The notes: generated from the letters alone by a model not told the origin. A stretch of DNA of 64,000 nucleotides from Alphaproteobacteria bacterium (GCA_016869645.1 VGDO01000002.1:18160-82159); one strand, 5' to 3'; shown: positions 17,410 to 26,467, counted from the stretch's first letter. A program made the numbers and translations.

Positions 17410-18435
17410 ATGAAATTCGGCATCGGCATTCCGGTCGCGCACCAGGGCGAATATTGTCCGACACCCTTCGCCGGTCCGAATGAACTCGTGACCATCGTGC
17501 AGACCGCAGAGCGCCTGGGATTCCATTCCGCCTGGGGGCTCGACTTCATGACGCCGCGCCACGATCCCGAGGCCGTGCGCGGCAGCTTGCCGGAGTGGTA
17601 CGAGGTCTTGACGGCGCTGACCTATCTGGCGGGCAAAACCAGCCGGATCCGGCTCGGCACGGGCGCTCTCCAGGTTCCGCTGCGCGACCCATTCCTCTTG
17701 GCGCGTCAGGCGGCGACGCTCGATGTGTTGAGCGGCGGGCGCTTCATGCTAGGCGTTGGGCTCGGCACCTACCGGGTCGAGTTCGAGCGCATTCGCGCGC
17801 GCGACAAGGGCGTTCATCGCGGCCAGCTTTTTGTCGAGAGCCTCGAGGCCCTGCACCGCTTCTTCAGCGAAGACATCGTCACTTTCACCGGCAAGCACTA
17901 CAGCTGCAGGGATCTGTGCATGGTGCCGAAGCCGGTGCAGCAGCCGTTTCCACTCTACATCACCGGCACGACCGACGACGTGACGAACCGCATCGCCGCT
18001 TGGGGCTCGGGCTGGCTTTTGTCGCGCGCGCAGAGCCGCAAGCTCGACGAGCGATTGGAGCAGCTCGACCGCTCGCTGGCCGCGGTCGGCCGCCGGCGCT
18101 CCGCGATCGATCTCGTGGTCAGCAAGGGATTGAGCCTGGGCAGGAGCCGCGAAGAGGCGCTCGAGCGCTTTTACCACAGCATCCTGCCGACGCGCATGGA
18201 CAGCATGGCGACCGCGCTCAATGTCGGCGGCAAGCCGTCGGAAGATCTGGCCATGGTATTCGAGCAGAATCTGATCGGCACGCCCGACGACGTGATCGAG
18301 CAGTTCGCAGCGGTGCGCGCCAAGTCGATCGACCACTGCATCCTCTACTATTTCCCGGCGCCCGATGTGCGCGAGCTGCTCGATCAGGTGCAGTGGTTCG
18401 GCGAGGCGGTGATGCCGGCTTTCGCCGGCCGCTAG
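17410..18435 (+). CDS. LLM-class flavin- or F420-dependent oxidoreductase
   Basis: TIM-barrel luciferase-like oxidoreductase of 341 aa, starting at ATG 17410 (MKFGIGIP). Family features are the early LGFHSAWGLDF segment, LGTGALQVPLRDPFLLARQAATLD, and GRFMLGVGLGTYRVEFE at the cofactor-binding loop. The substrate is unknown. Members use FMN or F420; since F420 synthesis genes occur in this window, F420 is a realistic cofactor. It is single and divergent from the AfuA-like importer. Confidence 0.87.
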   Translation: MKFGIGIPVAHQGEYCPTPFAGPNELVTIVQTAERLGFHSAWGLDFMTPRHDPEAVRGSLPEWYEVLTALTYLAGKTSRIRLGTGALQVPLRDPFLLARQAATLDVLSGGRFMLGVGLGTYRVEFERIRARDKGVHRGQLFVESLEALHRFFSEDIVTFTGKHYSCRDLCMVPKPVQQPFPLYITGTTDDVTNRIAAWGSGWLLSRAQSRKLDERLEQLDRSLAAVGRRRSAIDLVVSKGLSLGRSREEALERFYHSILPTRMDSMATALNVGGKPSEDLAMVFEQNLIGTPDDVIEQFAAVRAKSIDHCILYYFPAPDVRELLDQVQWFGEAVMPAFAGR

Positions 18436-18450
18436 CCGTGGTCCGCGCCG

Positions 18451-19749
18451 TCACATGCGCGACGGCAGCCAGATCGCCAGGATCGGAAACGCGATCAGGA
18501 TCGCGAGGCGCAGGATATCCGTGACGATGAATGGAATGACGCCGTAGAAAATGGTCGAGATCCTGATGTCTTTGACCACGCTGCGGATGACGAAGACGTT
18601 CATGCCGACCGGCGGATGGATCAGGCCGAGCTCGACCGTCATGACGATGACGACGCCGAACCAGATCGGGTCGAAGCCGAGCTCCTTGATGACCGGGAAG
18701 ATGATCGGCACGGTCAGGATGACCATGGCCATGGCATCCATCAGGCAGCCGAGCACCAGGTACATGATCATGATCAGGACGAGCACCCCATAGGGTCCGA
18801 GGCCGAGGCCGGTCAGGAACGCAGTGACCTTCTGCGGCGTCTGGGTGATGGTGAGGAAATAGCCGAACAGCAAGGCGCCGATCAGGATGGTGAACACCGA
18901 TGCCGTGGTGCGCACCGTCTCGATGCAGGCTTGCCAGAACTCCGCGCCGCTCAGGCGGCGGCGCAGCACGGCGATGATGAAGGCGCCGCCGGCTCCGGCG
19001 CCTGCCGCTTCGGTCGCCGTGAACAACCCGCCGTAGAGGCCGCCTATGATGAAGACGAACAGCAGAATGACGGCCCAGATCCCTTTGGATGCGGCAATGC
19101 GCTCGCGCCATGAGCTGCGCTCGCCCGCCGGCATGAGGTCGGGCCGGGCCATGCCGATGATGTTGATCGTGACGATGTACATGCCGACCGCCACGAGTCC
19201 GGGAATGATGCCGGCGATGAACAGCTTGCCGATGTCCTGCTCCGTGATCAGCCCGTAGACCGCCAGCACGGTCGAAGGCGGGATCATGATGCCCAAGGTG
19301 CCGCCGGCGGCGATCACCCCGGCGGCAAAACTCTGGGAGTAGTTGAACCGCCGCATCTCCGGATAGGCGACCGAGGCAAAGGTTGCCGCCGTGGCGACCG
19401 ACGAGCCGCAGATCGCCGCGAAGGCGCCGCAGGCCGCGATCGTCGCGATGCCCAGGCCGCCACGCAGATGGCCGAGGAAGGCATTGGCCGCACGGAACAG
19501 CTCGCGGCTCATGCCCGAGGTCGATGCGAGCGCGCCCATCAGCAGGAACAGCGGAATGACCGCGAACTCACCCGAGGTCACCGTGCGGATCGGCGATTGG
19601 GCGAGCAGCTTGAGTGCGGGACCGATGTCAGTCAGGTAGGCGAAGCCGGCGACGCCGACCAGGCCCATGGCGATGCCCACGGGCACACGCAACAGCATCA
19701 GGACGAACAAAACGATGAAACCGACGACCGCAACCGCGTCGGTGCTCAT
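18451..19749 (-). CDS. TRAP transporter large permease (DctM)
   Basis: Large membrane subunit of a tripartite ATP-independent periplasmic transporter, 432 aa and about 12 hydrophobic segments. Typical DctM sequences are LRVPVGIAMGLVG at the N-terminus, the GSSVATAATFASVAYPEM loop, and LGCLMDAMAMVILTVPI. It uses the ion gradient to import the solute captured by the partner binding protein. It is the last gene of a minus-strand DctP-DctQ-DctM operon and starts 6 bp after DctQ. Confidence 0.93.
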   Translation of the reverse strand: MSTDAVAVVGFIVLFVLMLLRVPVGIAMGLVGVAGFAYLTDIGPALKLLAQSPIRTVTSGEFAVIPLFLLMGALASTSGMSRELFRAANAFLGHLRGGLGIATIAACGAFAAICGSSVATAATFASVAYPEMRRFNYSQSFAAGVIAAGGTLGIMIPPSTVLAVYGLITEQDIGKLFIAGIIPGLVAVGMYIVTINIIGMARPDLMPAGERSSWRERIAASKGIWAVILLFVFIIGGLYGGLFTATEAAGAGAGGAFIIAVLRRRLSGAEFWQACIETVRTTASVFTILIGALLFGYFLTITQTPQKVTAFLTGLGLGPYGVLVLIMIMYLVLGCLMDAMAMVILTVPIIFPVIKELGFDPIWFGVVIVMTVELGLIHPPVGMNVFVIRSVVKDIRISTIFYGVIPFIVTDILRLAILIAFPILAIWLPSRM

Positions 19750-19755
19750 GACGAT

Positions 19756-20229
19756 CTACCGGCTATCCGCGGAAGGCTGCATCTGCGTGCGCACCAGGCG
19801 GAGGCCGACCAGGATGACGGTGGCGGCGAGGCCGATCCAGGCGACGAAATAGAAGATCCAGACCGGCATGCGCAAATCGAAGGTCCTGACGTTGTCGTTG
19901 AGCGTGCTCGTGACCTTGGTGCCGACCATCCAGGCAAGCGTCGCGAGGCATATGAGCGTGAGCACGCCGGCAAAGAGGTCGAGAGCACGCTTGATCCGTG
20001 GCGGAGCGACGCTCCAGACCAGGTCGACGGTGATGTGCTCGCCGCGATAGCTCGTCGCGGCGATGCCCCAGAAGATCAGGATTCCGAGCAGCAGGCTGCA
20101 CACATCGTAGGCGTCCGGGATCGAGCGCGCGAACAGGTAGCGCAGGAAGACCGAAACGAACGTGATCGCCGCGACAGCCGCGAGGAATGCCGCCGCCGTC
20201 AGCTCGAAGGCACGCATCACGCGGTCCAT
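19756..20229 (-). CDS. TRAP transporter small permease (DctQ)
   Basis: Small four-helix subunit, 157 aa, with the typical arrangement FVSVFLRYLFARSIPDAYDV and the EHITVDL motif. ATG 20229 is chosen because GAGGGG lies nine bases upstream; an upstream TTG at 20259 is less likely. The middle gene of the TRAP operon. Confidence 0.9.
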   Translation of the reverse strand: MDRVMRAFELTAAAFLAAVAAITFVSVFLRYLFARSIPDAYDVCSLLLGILIFWGIAATSYRGEHITVDLVWSVAPPRIKRALDLFAGVLTLICLATLAWMVGTKVTSTLNDNVRTFDLRMPVWIFYFVAWIGLAATVILVGLRLVRTQMQPSADSR

Positions 20230-20283
20230 CCGGCTGAACCCCTCAGTTTGCGGATCCAACGATTGGCCCGAAGGAGGACGGCC

Positions 20284-21312
20284 CTAGTAGGCCGCGTTGT
20301 ACTTGGCGATGCTGTCCTTGAACTCCTTCATCGCGACGACCGGATCGGCGCCGGCCTTGCGCACACCATCCGCCCACGCCGCCTCGAGCGGCTCGGCCGC
20401 CTTGCGCCACAGCGCGAGCTGCTGCGGCGTGATGCTGTAGACCTCGTGTCCGGCCATGGCGCGGATCTTGGCGCGCCCGCTGTCCTCGAAGTCTGCCCAG
20501 GGTCCGGTGATCTTGAGCACCCAGTCATTGGTGCAGTGGCTGTCGATCGCGGACTTCTGCTTGGCCGACATGCCGTCATACCGCGGCTTGTTCATGATCC
20601 ATGCGAAGGTCGAGACGTAGAGCGGCGCGTCGAGGTGGTATTTGACGACCTTGTCGATGCCGAACAGCGGAATCGAGCCCCATGGGAAGGTCACCGCGTC
20701 GGCAACGCCCTTCTCGAGAATGTCGCGCACCTCCGGCGCTCCGGCCTGGACGTTGGTGCCGCCCAGCATGGTGACGAAGCTCGCCATCGTCGCCTGAGCG
20801 GGCCGGATCTTCATGCCCTTGATGTCCTCGGGCACCGACACCTTCTTGTTCCGCGAATGGATGGCGCCGGGGTCATGCACGAAGCCGAGGCAGAATTTCA
20901 CGTCCTTCATTTCGGCTGCGGCGTATTTCCGATACCACGCGTCGAGCGCCTGCGATCCGCCCTTGCCGTCCTTCATGATGAAGGGTAGCTCGCCGGCGGC
21001 GATGATCGGAAAGCGGCCGGGCTGATAGCCGGGATTGATGTAGGTGAAGTCGGCGATGCCGTCGCGCGCCATGTCGTAGTGGTCGAAGGCTTTGCCGAGC
21101 TGCTGCGCGGGGAACATGGCGAAGGTGATCGAGCCGCCTGAAGCCTGCTGCAGCGATTTGCCCCACGCCTCGAAGGCGGGATGCAGCGGATGGGACGGCG
21201 GCAGCCAGTGCGCCAGCTTGAGCTGCACCGGCTTGTCCTGGGCCTGCGCCGTAACCGGCAGCAAGATCGCCAGGGTCGCGGCCAGCCTGATGGCCAACGA
21301 ACGGATTCTCAT
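20284..21312 (-). CDS. TRAP transporter solute-binding protein (DctP)
   Basis: Periplasmic DctP-family binding protein of 342 aa, with a signal peptide cut near TAQAQ. The mature start KPVQLKLAHWLPPSHP, the GSITFAMFPAQQLGK segment and the IKGMKIRP motif with the carboxylate-binding Arg identify the family. ATG 21312 has GGGAGG upstream. Its divergent partner is a feruloyl-CoA synthase gene; some TRAP systems of alphaproteobacteria import hydroxycinnamates or other aromatic acids, so this may be an aromatic-acid importer. Confidence 0.92.
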   Translation of the reverse strand: MRIRSLAIRLAATLAILLPVTAQAQDKPVQLKLAHWLPPSHPLHPAFEAWGKSLQQASGGSITFAMFPAQQLGKAFDHYDMARDGIADFTYINPGYQPGRFPIIAAGELPFIMKDGKGGSQALDAWYRKYAAAEMKDVKFCLGFVHDPGAIHSRNKKVSVPEDIKGMKIRPAQATMASFVTMLGGTNVQAGAPEVRDILEKGVADAVTFPWGSIPLFGIDKVVKYHLDAPLYVSTFAWIMNKPRYDGMSAKQKSAIDSHCTNDWVLKITGPWADFEDSGRAKIRAMAGHEVYSITPQQLALWRKAAEPLEAAWADGVRKAGADPVVAMKEFKDSIAKYNAAY

Positions 21313-21359
21313 CTCTGCCTCCCGTGTGCAGAACGTACCGGCCTTTGCGGCCTAGAATA

Positions 21360-21374
21360 GTTGGTGTATCCAAC
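21360..21374. promoter_or_regulatory. GntR-like palindromic operator between TRAP and fcs genes
   Basis: GTTGGTGTATCCAAC is a perfect 5-5-5 inverted repeat (GTTGG/CCAAC) midway in the roughly 100-bp divergent region. It closely resembles TTGGTATACCAA-type sites of FadR/VanR-family (FCD) regulators. It would allow one regulator to control uptake and CoA activation together; no regulator gene is adjacent. Confidence 0.45.
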
Positions 21375-21411
21375 AATTTACAGACGGGGACCTGATGTCG
21401 CAAGGTCCGCC

Positions 21412-23319
21412 ATGAGCGGGGCTGCCAGCAAAGGGAGGCGCGCCGACCCCATGTCAGTCCGCATCCGCCCGGTCGCACTGGGTCCATCGGACGTCGTCCT
21501 CGAGCGGCGCGCCGAGGGCACCATCTATGCCCGCTCGCCGCATCCGCTGGCGGCCTATCCCCGGGCCATGACCGGTCTGCTGAGCCATTGGGCTGCTGCG
21601 ACGCCGGATCGGGTTTTTCTCGCCGAGCGGAACCGCCATGGCCGATGGAACACGGTCACGTATCGCGAGGCACTCGCGTCAGTCCGCGCGATTGCCGCTC
21701 ACCTGCTGCGGCGCGGGCTGTCGCGCGACCGCCCGCTCGCCATGCTGTCGGGCAACGACCTCAACCAGGGGCTGCTCAGCCTGGCCGCTCAATATGTCGG
21801 CGTTCCCATCGTGCCGATCTCACCCGCCTATTCGCTGCTCGACCGCGAATTCGGCAAGCTTCGACACATCATCGCGCTGGTGACGCCGGGGCTGGTCTAC
21901 GCATCCTCCGGTACAGCCTTCGGGCCCGCCATCGCTGCGACCGTGCCTGCGGATGCGGAGCTGGTCGTCGGCGAGGATCCGCCGGCGAGCCGCGTCGCGA
22001 CTCGCTTTGCGTCGCTGACGAACGACGGAACGGATCCGGCGGTCGAGGCCGCGCACGCCGCCGTGGGACCGGAAACGGTTGCCAAGATCCTGTTCACCTC
22101 GGGTTCGACCGGTGTGCCCAAGGGCGTGATCAACACGCAGCGCATGCTGTGCGCGAACCAGGCGATGATCCGGGCTGCCATCCCGTTCCTCGCCGAGGAG
22201 CCTCCCGTCCTCGTGGACTGGCTGCCCTGGAGCCACACCTTCGGCGCCAACCACAATTTCGGCATCGCGCTCTTTAATGGCGGCACGCTCTACATCGACG
22301 ACGGACGGCCGCTGCCCGGGCAGATCGAGGCGACTGTCAGGAACCTCAAGGACATCGCGCCGAACATCTATCTGAACGTGCCGCGCGGCTACGACGCACT
22401 CGTACCCTTCCTGCGCGACGACCGCGAGCTCGCGCGAAACTTTTTCAGCCGTCTCAAGTTGCTGTTCTACGCCGGCGCCAGCCTGCCGCAGCGGATCTGG
22501 GATGCGCTGCGCGAGATCTCGCTGTCAACCGTCGGCGAGCGCGTGCGCATGACGACCTGCCTCGGCTCGACCGAGACGGCGCCGGCGGCGCTGTTCGCCA
22601 CGCAAGAATTCGAGCGCGCCGGCTATATCGGCGTGCCCATGCAGGGCGTGGAGCTCAAGCTGGTGCCAATTGGCGGCACGGTCGGCGGCGGCAAACTCGA
22701 AGCGCGCCTGAAAGGGCCGAACATCACGCCCGGCTATTGGAAGCGCGCCGATCTCACGCGCGAGGCATTCGACGAGGAGGGCTTCTATCGGCTCGGCGAC
22801 GCGCTCCGGTTCATGGACGAGAATGACGCGAACAAGGGCTTCATCTTCGACGGGCGGCTCGCCGAGGATTTCAAGCTTGCGACTGGGACCTGGGTCAATG
22901 TCGGGCCGTTGCGCACCGATTTCGTCAGCCGCGGCGTGCCGCTCATCCGCGATGCCGTGATCGCGGGCCACGACCGCGACTATCTCGCGGTCCTGCTCGT
23001 GCCCAACCTCGCCGCCTGCCGGATAGTTTGCGCCGACCTCGCCGCGGACGCGCCGCCGGCTGAGGTTTATGCACATCCGCGCCTGCGCGAGCGTCTTGCC
23101 GCATTGCTCGATGCGCATGGGCAGGCCGCAACCGGCAGCTCCAACCGCATCCTGCGCGCTCTCGTCGTCGAAGCGAATTTGTCGATGGAGCTGGGCGAGC
23201 TGACCGACAAGGGGTCGATCAATCCGGGCGCCGTGCTGCACCATCGCGCCGATCTCGTGGCCGAGCTCTATGCCGACCCGCCTGGGCCAAGGGTCATCAC
23301 GGCGGGCGGCCCGGTCTGA
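21412..23319 (+). CDS. fcs: Feruloyl-CoA synthase (acyl-CoA synthetase family)
   Basis: ATP-dependent CoA ligase, about 635 aa, expected to activate ferulate or related hydroxycinnamates. The AMP-binding motif is ILFTSGSTGVPKG, followed by the feruloyl-CoA-synthase-type segments LVDWLPWSHTFGANHNFGIAL and CLGSTETAPAALF. The later motif YRLGDALRFMDENDANKGFIFDGR carries the Asp that binds ATP. ATG 21412 has a modest AAGG upstream; an ATG at 21451 is an alternative. Divergent from the TRAP importer. No enoyl-CoA hydratase/aldolase gene is adjacent, so downstream steps must be encoded elsewhere. Confidence 0.85.
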   Translation: MSGAASKGRRADPMSVRIRPVALGPSDVVLERRAEGTIYARSPHPLAAYPRAMTGLLSHWAAATPDRVFLAERNRHGRWNTVTYREALASVRAIAAHLLRRGLSRDRPLAMLSGNDLNQGLLSLAAQYVGVPIVPISPAYSLLDREFGKLRHIIALVTPGLVYASSGTAFGPAIAATVPADAELVVGEDPPASRVATRFASLTNDGTDPAVEAAHAAVGPETVAKILFTSGSTGVPKGVINTQRMLCANQAMIRAAIPFLAEEPPVLVDWLPWSHTFGANHNFGIALFNGGTLYIDDGRPLPGQIEATVRNLKDIAPNIYLNVPRGYDALVPFLRDDRELARNFFSRLKLLFYAGASLPQRIWDALREISLSTVGERVRMTTCLGSTETAPAALFATQEFERAGYIGVPMQGVELKLVPIGGTVGGGKLEARLKGPNITPGYWKRADLTREAFDEEGFYRLGDALRFMDENDANKGFIFDGRLAEDFKLATGTWVNVGPLRTDFVSRGVPLIRDAVIAGHDRDYLAVLLVPNLAACRIVCADLAADAPPAEVYAHPRLRERLAALLDAHGQAATGSSNRILRALVVEANLSMELGELTDKGSINPGAVLHHRADLVAELYADPPGPRVITAGGPV

Positions 23320-23367
23320 CAGCAGCGCGCTTGCCGTGGCGCCGGCCCGGGGGCAAGATTGCTCATC

Positions 23368-23394
23368 GGCCTGGGCGATGATGTGCGCCAGGCC
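23368..23394. other. Inverted repeat in the leader region of the 23.4 kb binding-protein gene
   Basis: Perfect 7-bp arms GGCCTGG / CCAGGCC separated by 13 bases, located 26 bases before the binding-protein start and 48 after the fcs stop. Could be a leader stem, an operator, or a weak terminator for fcs; no T-tract follows. Confidence 0.3.
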
Positions 23395-23420
23395 GTAACA
23401 AGAATCCCGGGAGCTTCACG

Positions 23421-25013
23421 ATGAAACACACCTCGACGACCTTCCTCAAGACGACGCTGGTCGCGGCTTCATTGCTGATCGCGGCGGCCACGGCATCGGC
23501 GCAATCCGTGATCAAGATCGTGCCGCAAGCCGATCTGCGCAACATCGACCCGATTTGGACGACTGCGGCGATCACCCAGAACCACGGCTACATGATCTAC
23601 GACACGCTGTTCGCGCTGAACAGCAAGATGGAGCCGAAGCCGCAGATGGTCGACACTTTCACGTCGACGCCCGACGGCATGTCCTGGAGCTTCAAGCTGC
23701 GCGCCGGCATGAAATGGCACGACGGCACGCCGGTCACGGCCAAGGACGTCGTCGCCTCGCTCACGCGCTGGAGCAAGCACACCTCGCGCGGCGGCTATCC
23801 CATGATGCAGCGCGCCCAGTCGCTGACCGCCAAGGACGAGCTCACGTTCGAGCTGGTTTTCAAGGAGAAGTTCGGACCCGTGCTGGAGATGCTGGCCGAG
23901 CCGTCGCTGCCGCCCTTCATCATGCGCGAGAAGGACGCGATGACGGATCCATTCCAGCAGGTTGCCGAGCCGATCGGCTCGGGCCCGTTCATCTTCGTCA
24001 AGGACGAGTGGGTCCCCGGCAGCAAGGTCGTCTACCGCAAGAATCCCGACTACAAGCCGCGCAGCGAGCCCTCGGACGGCTTCTCCGGCGGCAAGGTCGT
24101 GAAGGTGGACAAAGTCGAGTGGATCTACATTCCCGATACCAATACGGCGGTCCAGGCGCTGATCTCCGGTGAAGTCGACGCCATAGAGCAGCCGCCCTAT
24201 GACCTGATGCCGCAGATGAAACGCGACCGCAACATCACGGTCCGCGTGCTCGATCCGTTGGGCAAGATGGGCCATGTCCGGCCCAACCATCTGCATCCGC
24301 CGTTCAACAATCTGAAGGCGCGCCAGGCGCTCCAACTCGTCGTCGACCAGAAGGACTTCCTGGCCGCCATGGTCGGCAACAAGGAGTTCGAGAAGGAGTG
24401 CTACGCGGTCTTCATGTGCGGCTCGCCGCTCGAGAGCAACAAGTTCGGGGAGGAGTACCGCAAGGCAAACGCCGAGAAGGCGAAGCAGCTCTTCAAAGAG
24501 GCCGGCTACAACGGCGAGAAGATCGTCATCATGCAGCCGACCGATCAGCAGCTGATCGGCACGATCGCGCTCGTCATCGCGCAGAAGCTGACCGAGGCCG
24601 GCGTCAACGTCGACCTGCAGGCCATGGACTGGAGCACGCTGACGACGCGGCGGACCAAGCAGGATGCGCCTGGACCGAACTCGCCGGGCTGGCACATCTT
24701 CACCACGTGGTGGACGGGCATCCCCATGTCGAACCCGATCACCAACGCGCCGCTGGTGACGACCTGCGACAAGAAAAACTGGTTCGGCTGGCCGTGCGAC
24801 GAGGAGATGGAAAAACTGCGCGCCGACTACGTGAAGGCGGGTCCGATCGCCGAGCAGAAGGCGGCGGCCGAAGCGCTGCAGAAGCGTTTCTACGAGACCA
24901 TTCCCTACGTCAACACCGGACAGTTCACCGCTCCGGTCGCCTATCGCAACACGCTCAAAGGCGTTCCTGACGCGTTGCTGCTGGTGGCGTGGAACATCGA
25001 GAAGTCCAGATAA
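23421..25013 (+). CDS. ABC transporter substrate-binding protein, peptide/nickel (DppA) family
   Basis: Periplasmic binding protein of 530 aa, SBP family 5. A signal peptide (about 28 residues, ending ATASAQ) precedes the mature sequence. Family landmarks are the N-terminal IYDTLFAL, WSFKLRAGMKWHDGTPVTAKDV and GSGPFIFV. No permease genes are adjacent on this strand; the minus-strand dppBCDF set at 27.9-31.7 kb lacks its own binding protein and is a plausible partner. A strong hairpin lies immediately after the stop. Confidence 0.92.
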   Translation: MKHTSTTFLKTTLVAASLLIAAATASAQSVIKIVPQADLRNIDPIWTTAAITQNHGYMIYDTLFALNSKMEPKPQMVDTFTSTPDGMSWSFKLRAGMKWHDGTPVTAKDVVASLTRWSKHTSRGGYPMMQRAQSLTAKDELTFELVFKEKFGPVLEMLAEPSLPPFIMREKDAMTDPFQQVAEPIGSGPFIFVKDEWVPGSKVVYRKNPDYKPRSEPSDGFSGGKVVKVDKVEWIYIPDTNTAVQALISGEVDAIEQPPYDLMPQMKRDRNITVRVLDPLGKMGHVRPNHLHPPFNNLKARQALQLVVDQKDFLAAMVGNKEFEKECYAVFMCGSPLESNKFGEEYRKANAEKAKQLFKEAGYNGEKIVIMQPTDQQLIGTIALVIAQKLTEAGVNVDLQAMDWSTLTTRRTKQDAPGPNSPGWHIFTTWWTGIPMSNPITNAPLVTTCDKKNWFGWPCDEEMEKLRADYVKAGPIAEQKAAAEALQKRFYETIPYVNTGQFTAPVAYRNTLKGVPDALLLVAWNIEKSR

Positions 25014-25022
25014 TCAAGGCGC

Positions 25023-25056
25023 CGCGGCGGGTCGGGCTCGAACCCGGCCCGCCGCG
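25023..25056 (+). other. Strong 14-bp hairpin after the binding-protein gene
   Basis: Arms 25023-25036 and 25043-25056 pair over 14 bp, with one T-G wobble and a 6-base loop (CTCGAA). It begins 10 bases after the stop codon and ends 19 bases before the next start. No T-tract follows, so an mRNA-stabilising intercistronic stem is more likely than a terminator, as for the other two such stems in this window. Confidence 0.55.
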
Positions 25057-25075
25057 ACAGTTGGGGGATCGAACC

Positions 25076-25648
25076 ATGGTTAAGGTCAGCGCGACGAGCT
25101 TCACCGAGGCGACCGCCCAGGACTGGGAGGTCGCCGTCGCCAATGGACGGCGCCACTACGTCGCCAATGCGGGGGTTGCTGCGCTCAATCTGCTGAAGAG
25201 CCAGAAGGACGAGCCGGGCCTGAGCTGGCAGGTCAACAATTACGAGCACTCGCTGTCCGCGGCGACCAAGGCTCTGCGCAACGGCGAGGACGAGGAGTAT
25301 GTGGTCGCGGTGCTGCTGCACGATCTGGCCCAGGATCTTGATCCCATGCGGCATGACCGCGTTGCCGGCACGCTGCTAAAGCCGTTCCTCAATTCGGCCA
25401 ATCACTGGATGGTTGCCAACCACCAGGTCTTCCAGCTCAGCTTTCGCGTGAACTCGAAGTTCGACACCAAGAAGGTCGAAACGTTCCGCGGTCACCCCTA
25501 TTTCGAGCACACCATGCGGTTCTGCGATCTCTACGATCAGAGCTGCTTCGATCCAAGGGCCGAGCGCTTGCCGATCGAGACCTTCGAGCCGATGGTAAGG
25601 CGCATTTTCGGCCGCGTGCAGGAACAGCGCATGGGCTCGTATCCCTGA
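25076..25648 (+). CDS. HD-domain protein, PhnZ-like (predicted oxygenase or phosphohydrolase)
   Basis: Small HD-domain protein of 190 aa. Metal-binding signatures are NNYEHSL, VAVLLHDLAQD with the HD pair, MRHDRVAG and the later NHWMVANHQVF. The spacing and the C-terminal FCDLYDQ...DPRAERLPIETFEP block resemble the diiron oxygenase PhnZ and its relatives more than ordinary HD phosphohydrolases. The Glu that precedes the first His in PhnZ (seven residues upstream, as I recall) is not conserved, so the substrate probably differs. It follows the binding-protein gene, so its substrate may be the imported compound. ATG 25076 begins MVKVSAT. Confidence 0.7.
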   Translation: MVKVSATSFTEATAQDWEVAVANGRRHYVANAGVAALNLLKSQKDEPGLSWQVNNYEHSLSAATKALRNGEDEEYVVAVLLHDLAQDLDPMRHDRVAGTLLKPFLNSANHWMVANHQVFQLSFRVNSKFDTKKVETFRGHPYFEHTMRFCDLYDQSCFDPRAERLPIETFEPMVRRIFGRVQEQRMGSYP

Positions 25649-25682
25649 CGGGCGAGGGCTGAAGGGCCCGGTCTCCGGGTCG

Positions 25683-26345
25683 CTAGGATTTGTCGGCGCT
25701 GACTCGCTGGATCGTTTCGTCCATCCGGCGCTTCAGGCTTTCGAAGCCTTCACGCTGAATCACCGAGCCGAATTCCGACCGTTTGGTGACGATCAGGCTG
25801 ACGCCGCCAACCGCGATGTCGACGATTTTTGGACTGTTGTCGCGGGTGAGCACGTGGAAATGGATCTTGGACGCCGCCTCTCCCGGCTTCTTGATTTCGC
25901 CGAGAACCAGCGTATCGCGTTCAGATTTCATCTCGCTGCCGGTGATCTCGAACATCTCGCCGTCATAGGTTGCAAACTGCGCGGCATAGATCGCCACGAT
26001 GTATTTATTGAATGATTCGAGGTAGCTCGCGCGCTGATCCTCTTTCAATGCATCCCAGTGTCGCCCGAGCACGAAACGGCCAATCAGAGGTGCGTCGAAC
26101 GAGTCGACGAAGAGCGCGACGAACTGCTTATGCCGCGCTGCGCTGCTGTTGTCGCCTTCGCTCAGGATCGTGAGGACCCGGACGCCGACGTCCTCGACGA
26201 ATTGCCGAGCCATGGTCGACTGATCCGCGGCGCGCACAGCTGGTGCGGCGAGAATTCCGATGATCGCGCCGATCATGCCGACAAAGCGAAGTACGGCCGT
26301 CGCCTTGGCGAATTCGGCCAAAGGTGCGCAAAGTCCAATTGTCAT
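25683..26345 (-). CDS. MlaC/Ttg2D-family ABC transporter auxiliary protein
   Basis: Exported protein of 220 aa with the MlaC fold signature: FVALFVDSFDAPLIGRFVLGRHWDALKEDQRASYLESF, followed by YAAQFATYDGE and HVLTRDN. It has a hydrophobic N-terminus with a cleavable signal near AVRAAD. ATG 26345 is set by AGGAG seven bases upstream. Family members carry phospholipids (or hopanoids, HpnM) between the outer and inner membranes. The usual partners MlaDEF are not in this window, so it stands alone, downstream of a MATE gene in the same orientation. Confidence 0.82.
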   Translation of the reverse strand: MTIGLCAPLAEFAKATAVLRFVGMIGAIIGILAAPAVRAADQSTMARQFVEDVGVRVLTILSEGDNSSAARHKQFVALFVDSFDAPLIGRFVLGRHWDALKEDQRASYLESFNKYIVAIYAAQFATYDGEMFEITGSEMKSERDTLVLGEIKKPGEAASKIHFHVLTRDNSPKIVDIAVGGVSLIVTKRSEFGSVIQREGFESLKRRMDETIQRVSADKS

Positions 26346-26438
26346 TTTTGTCTCCTGGCCCCAGCCTCCGGCGTGCACCGCCGCGATGACCAACGAGCGA
26401 ACCAGGAAACAATTCCCACCCTGCCTGCAGGGCCAATT

Positions 26439-26454
26439 TTGCCGTCTCCGGCAA
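26439..26454 (-). terminator. Small hairpin between MATE and MlaC-like genes
   Basis: Perfect 6-bp stem (TTGCCG/CGGCAA) with a GAGA loop on the minus strand, located 13 bases after the MATE stop. It is followed by an A-rich rather than T-rich stretch, so termination is uncertain. Confidence 0.3.
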
Positions 26455-26467
26455 TGCTGATGAGGCC

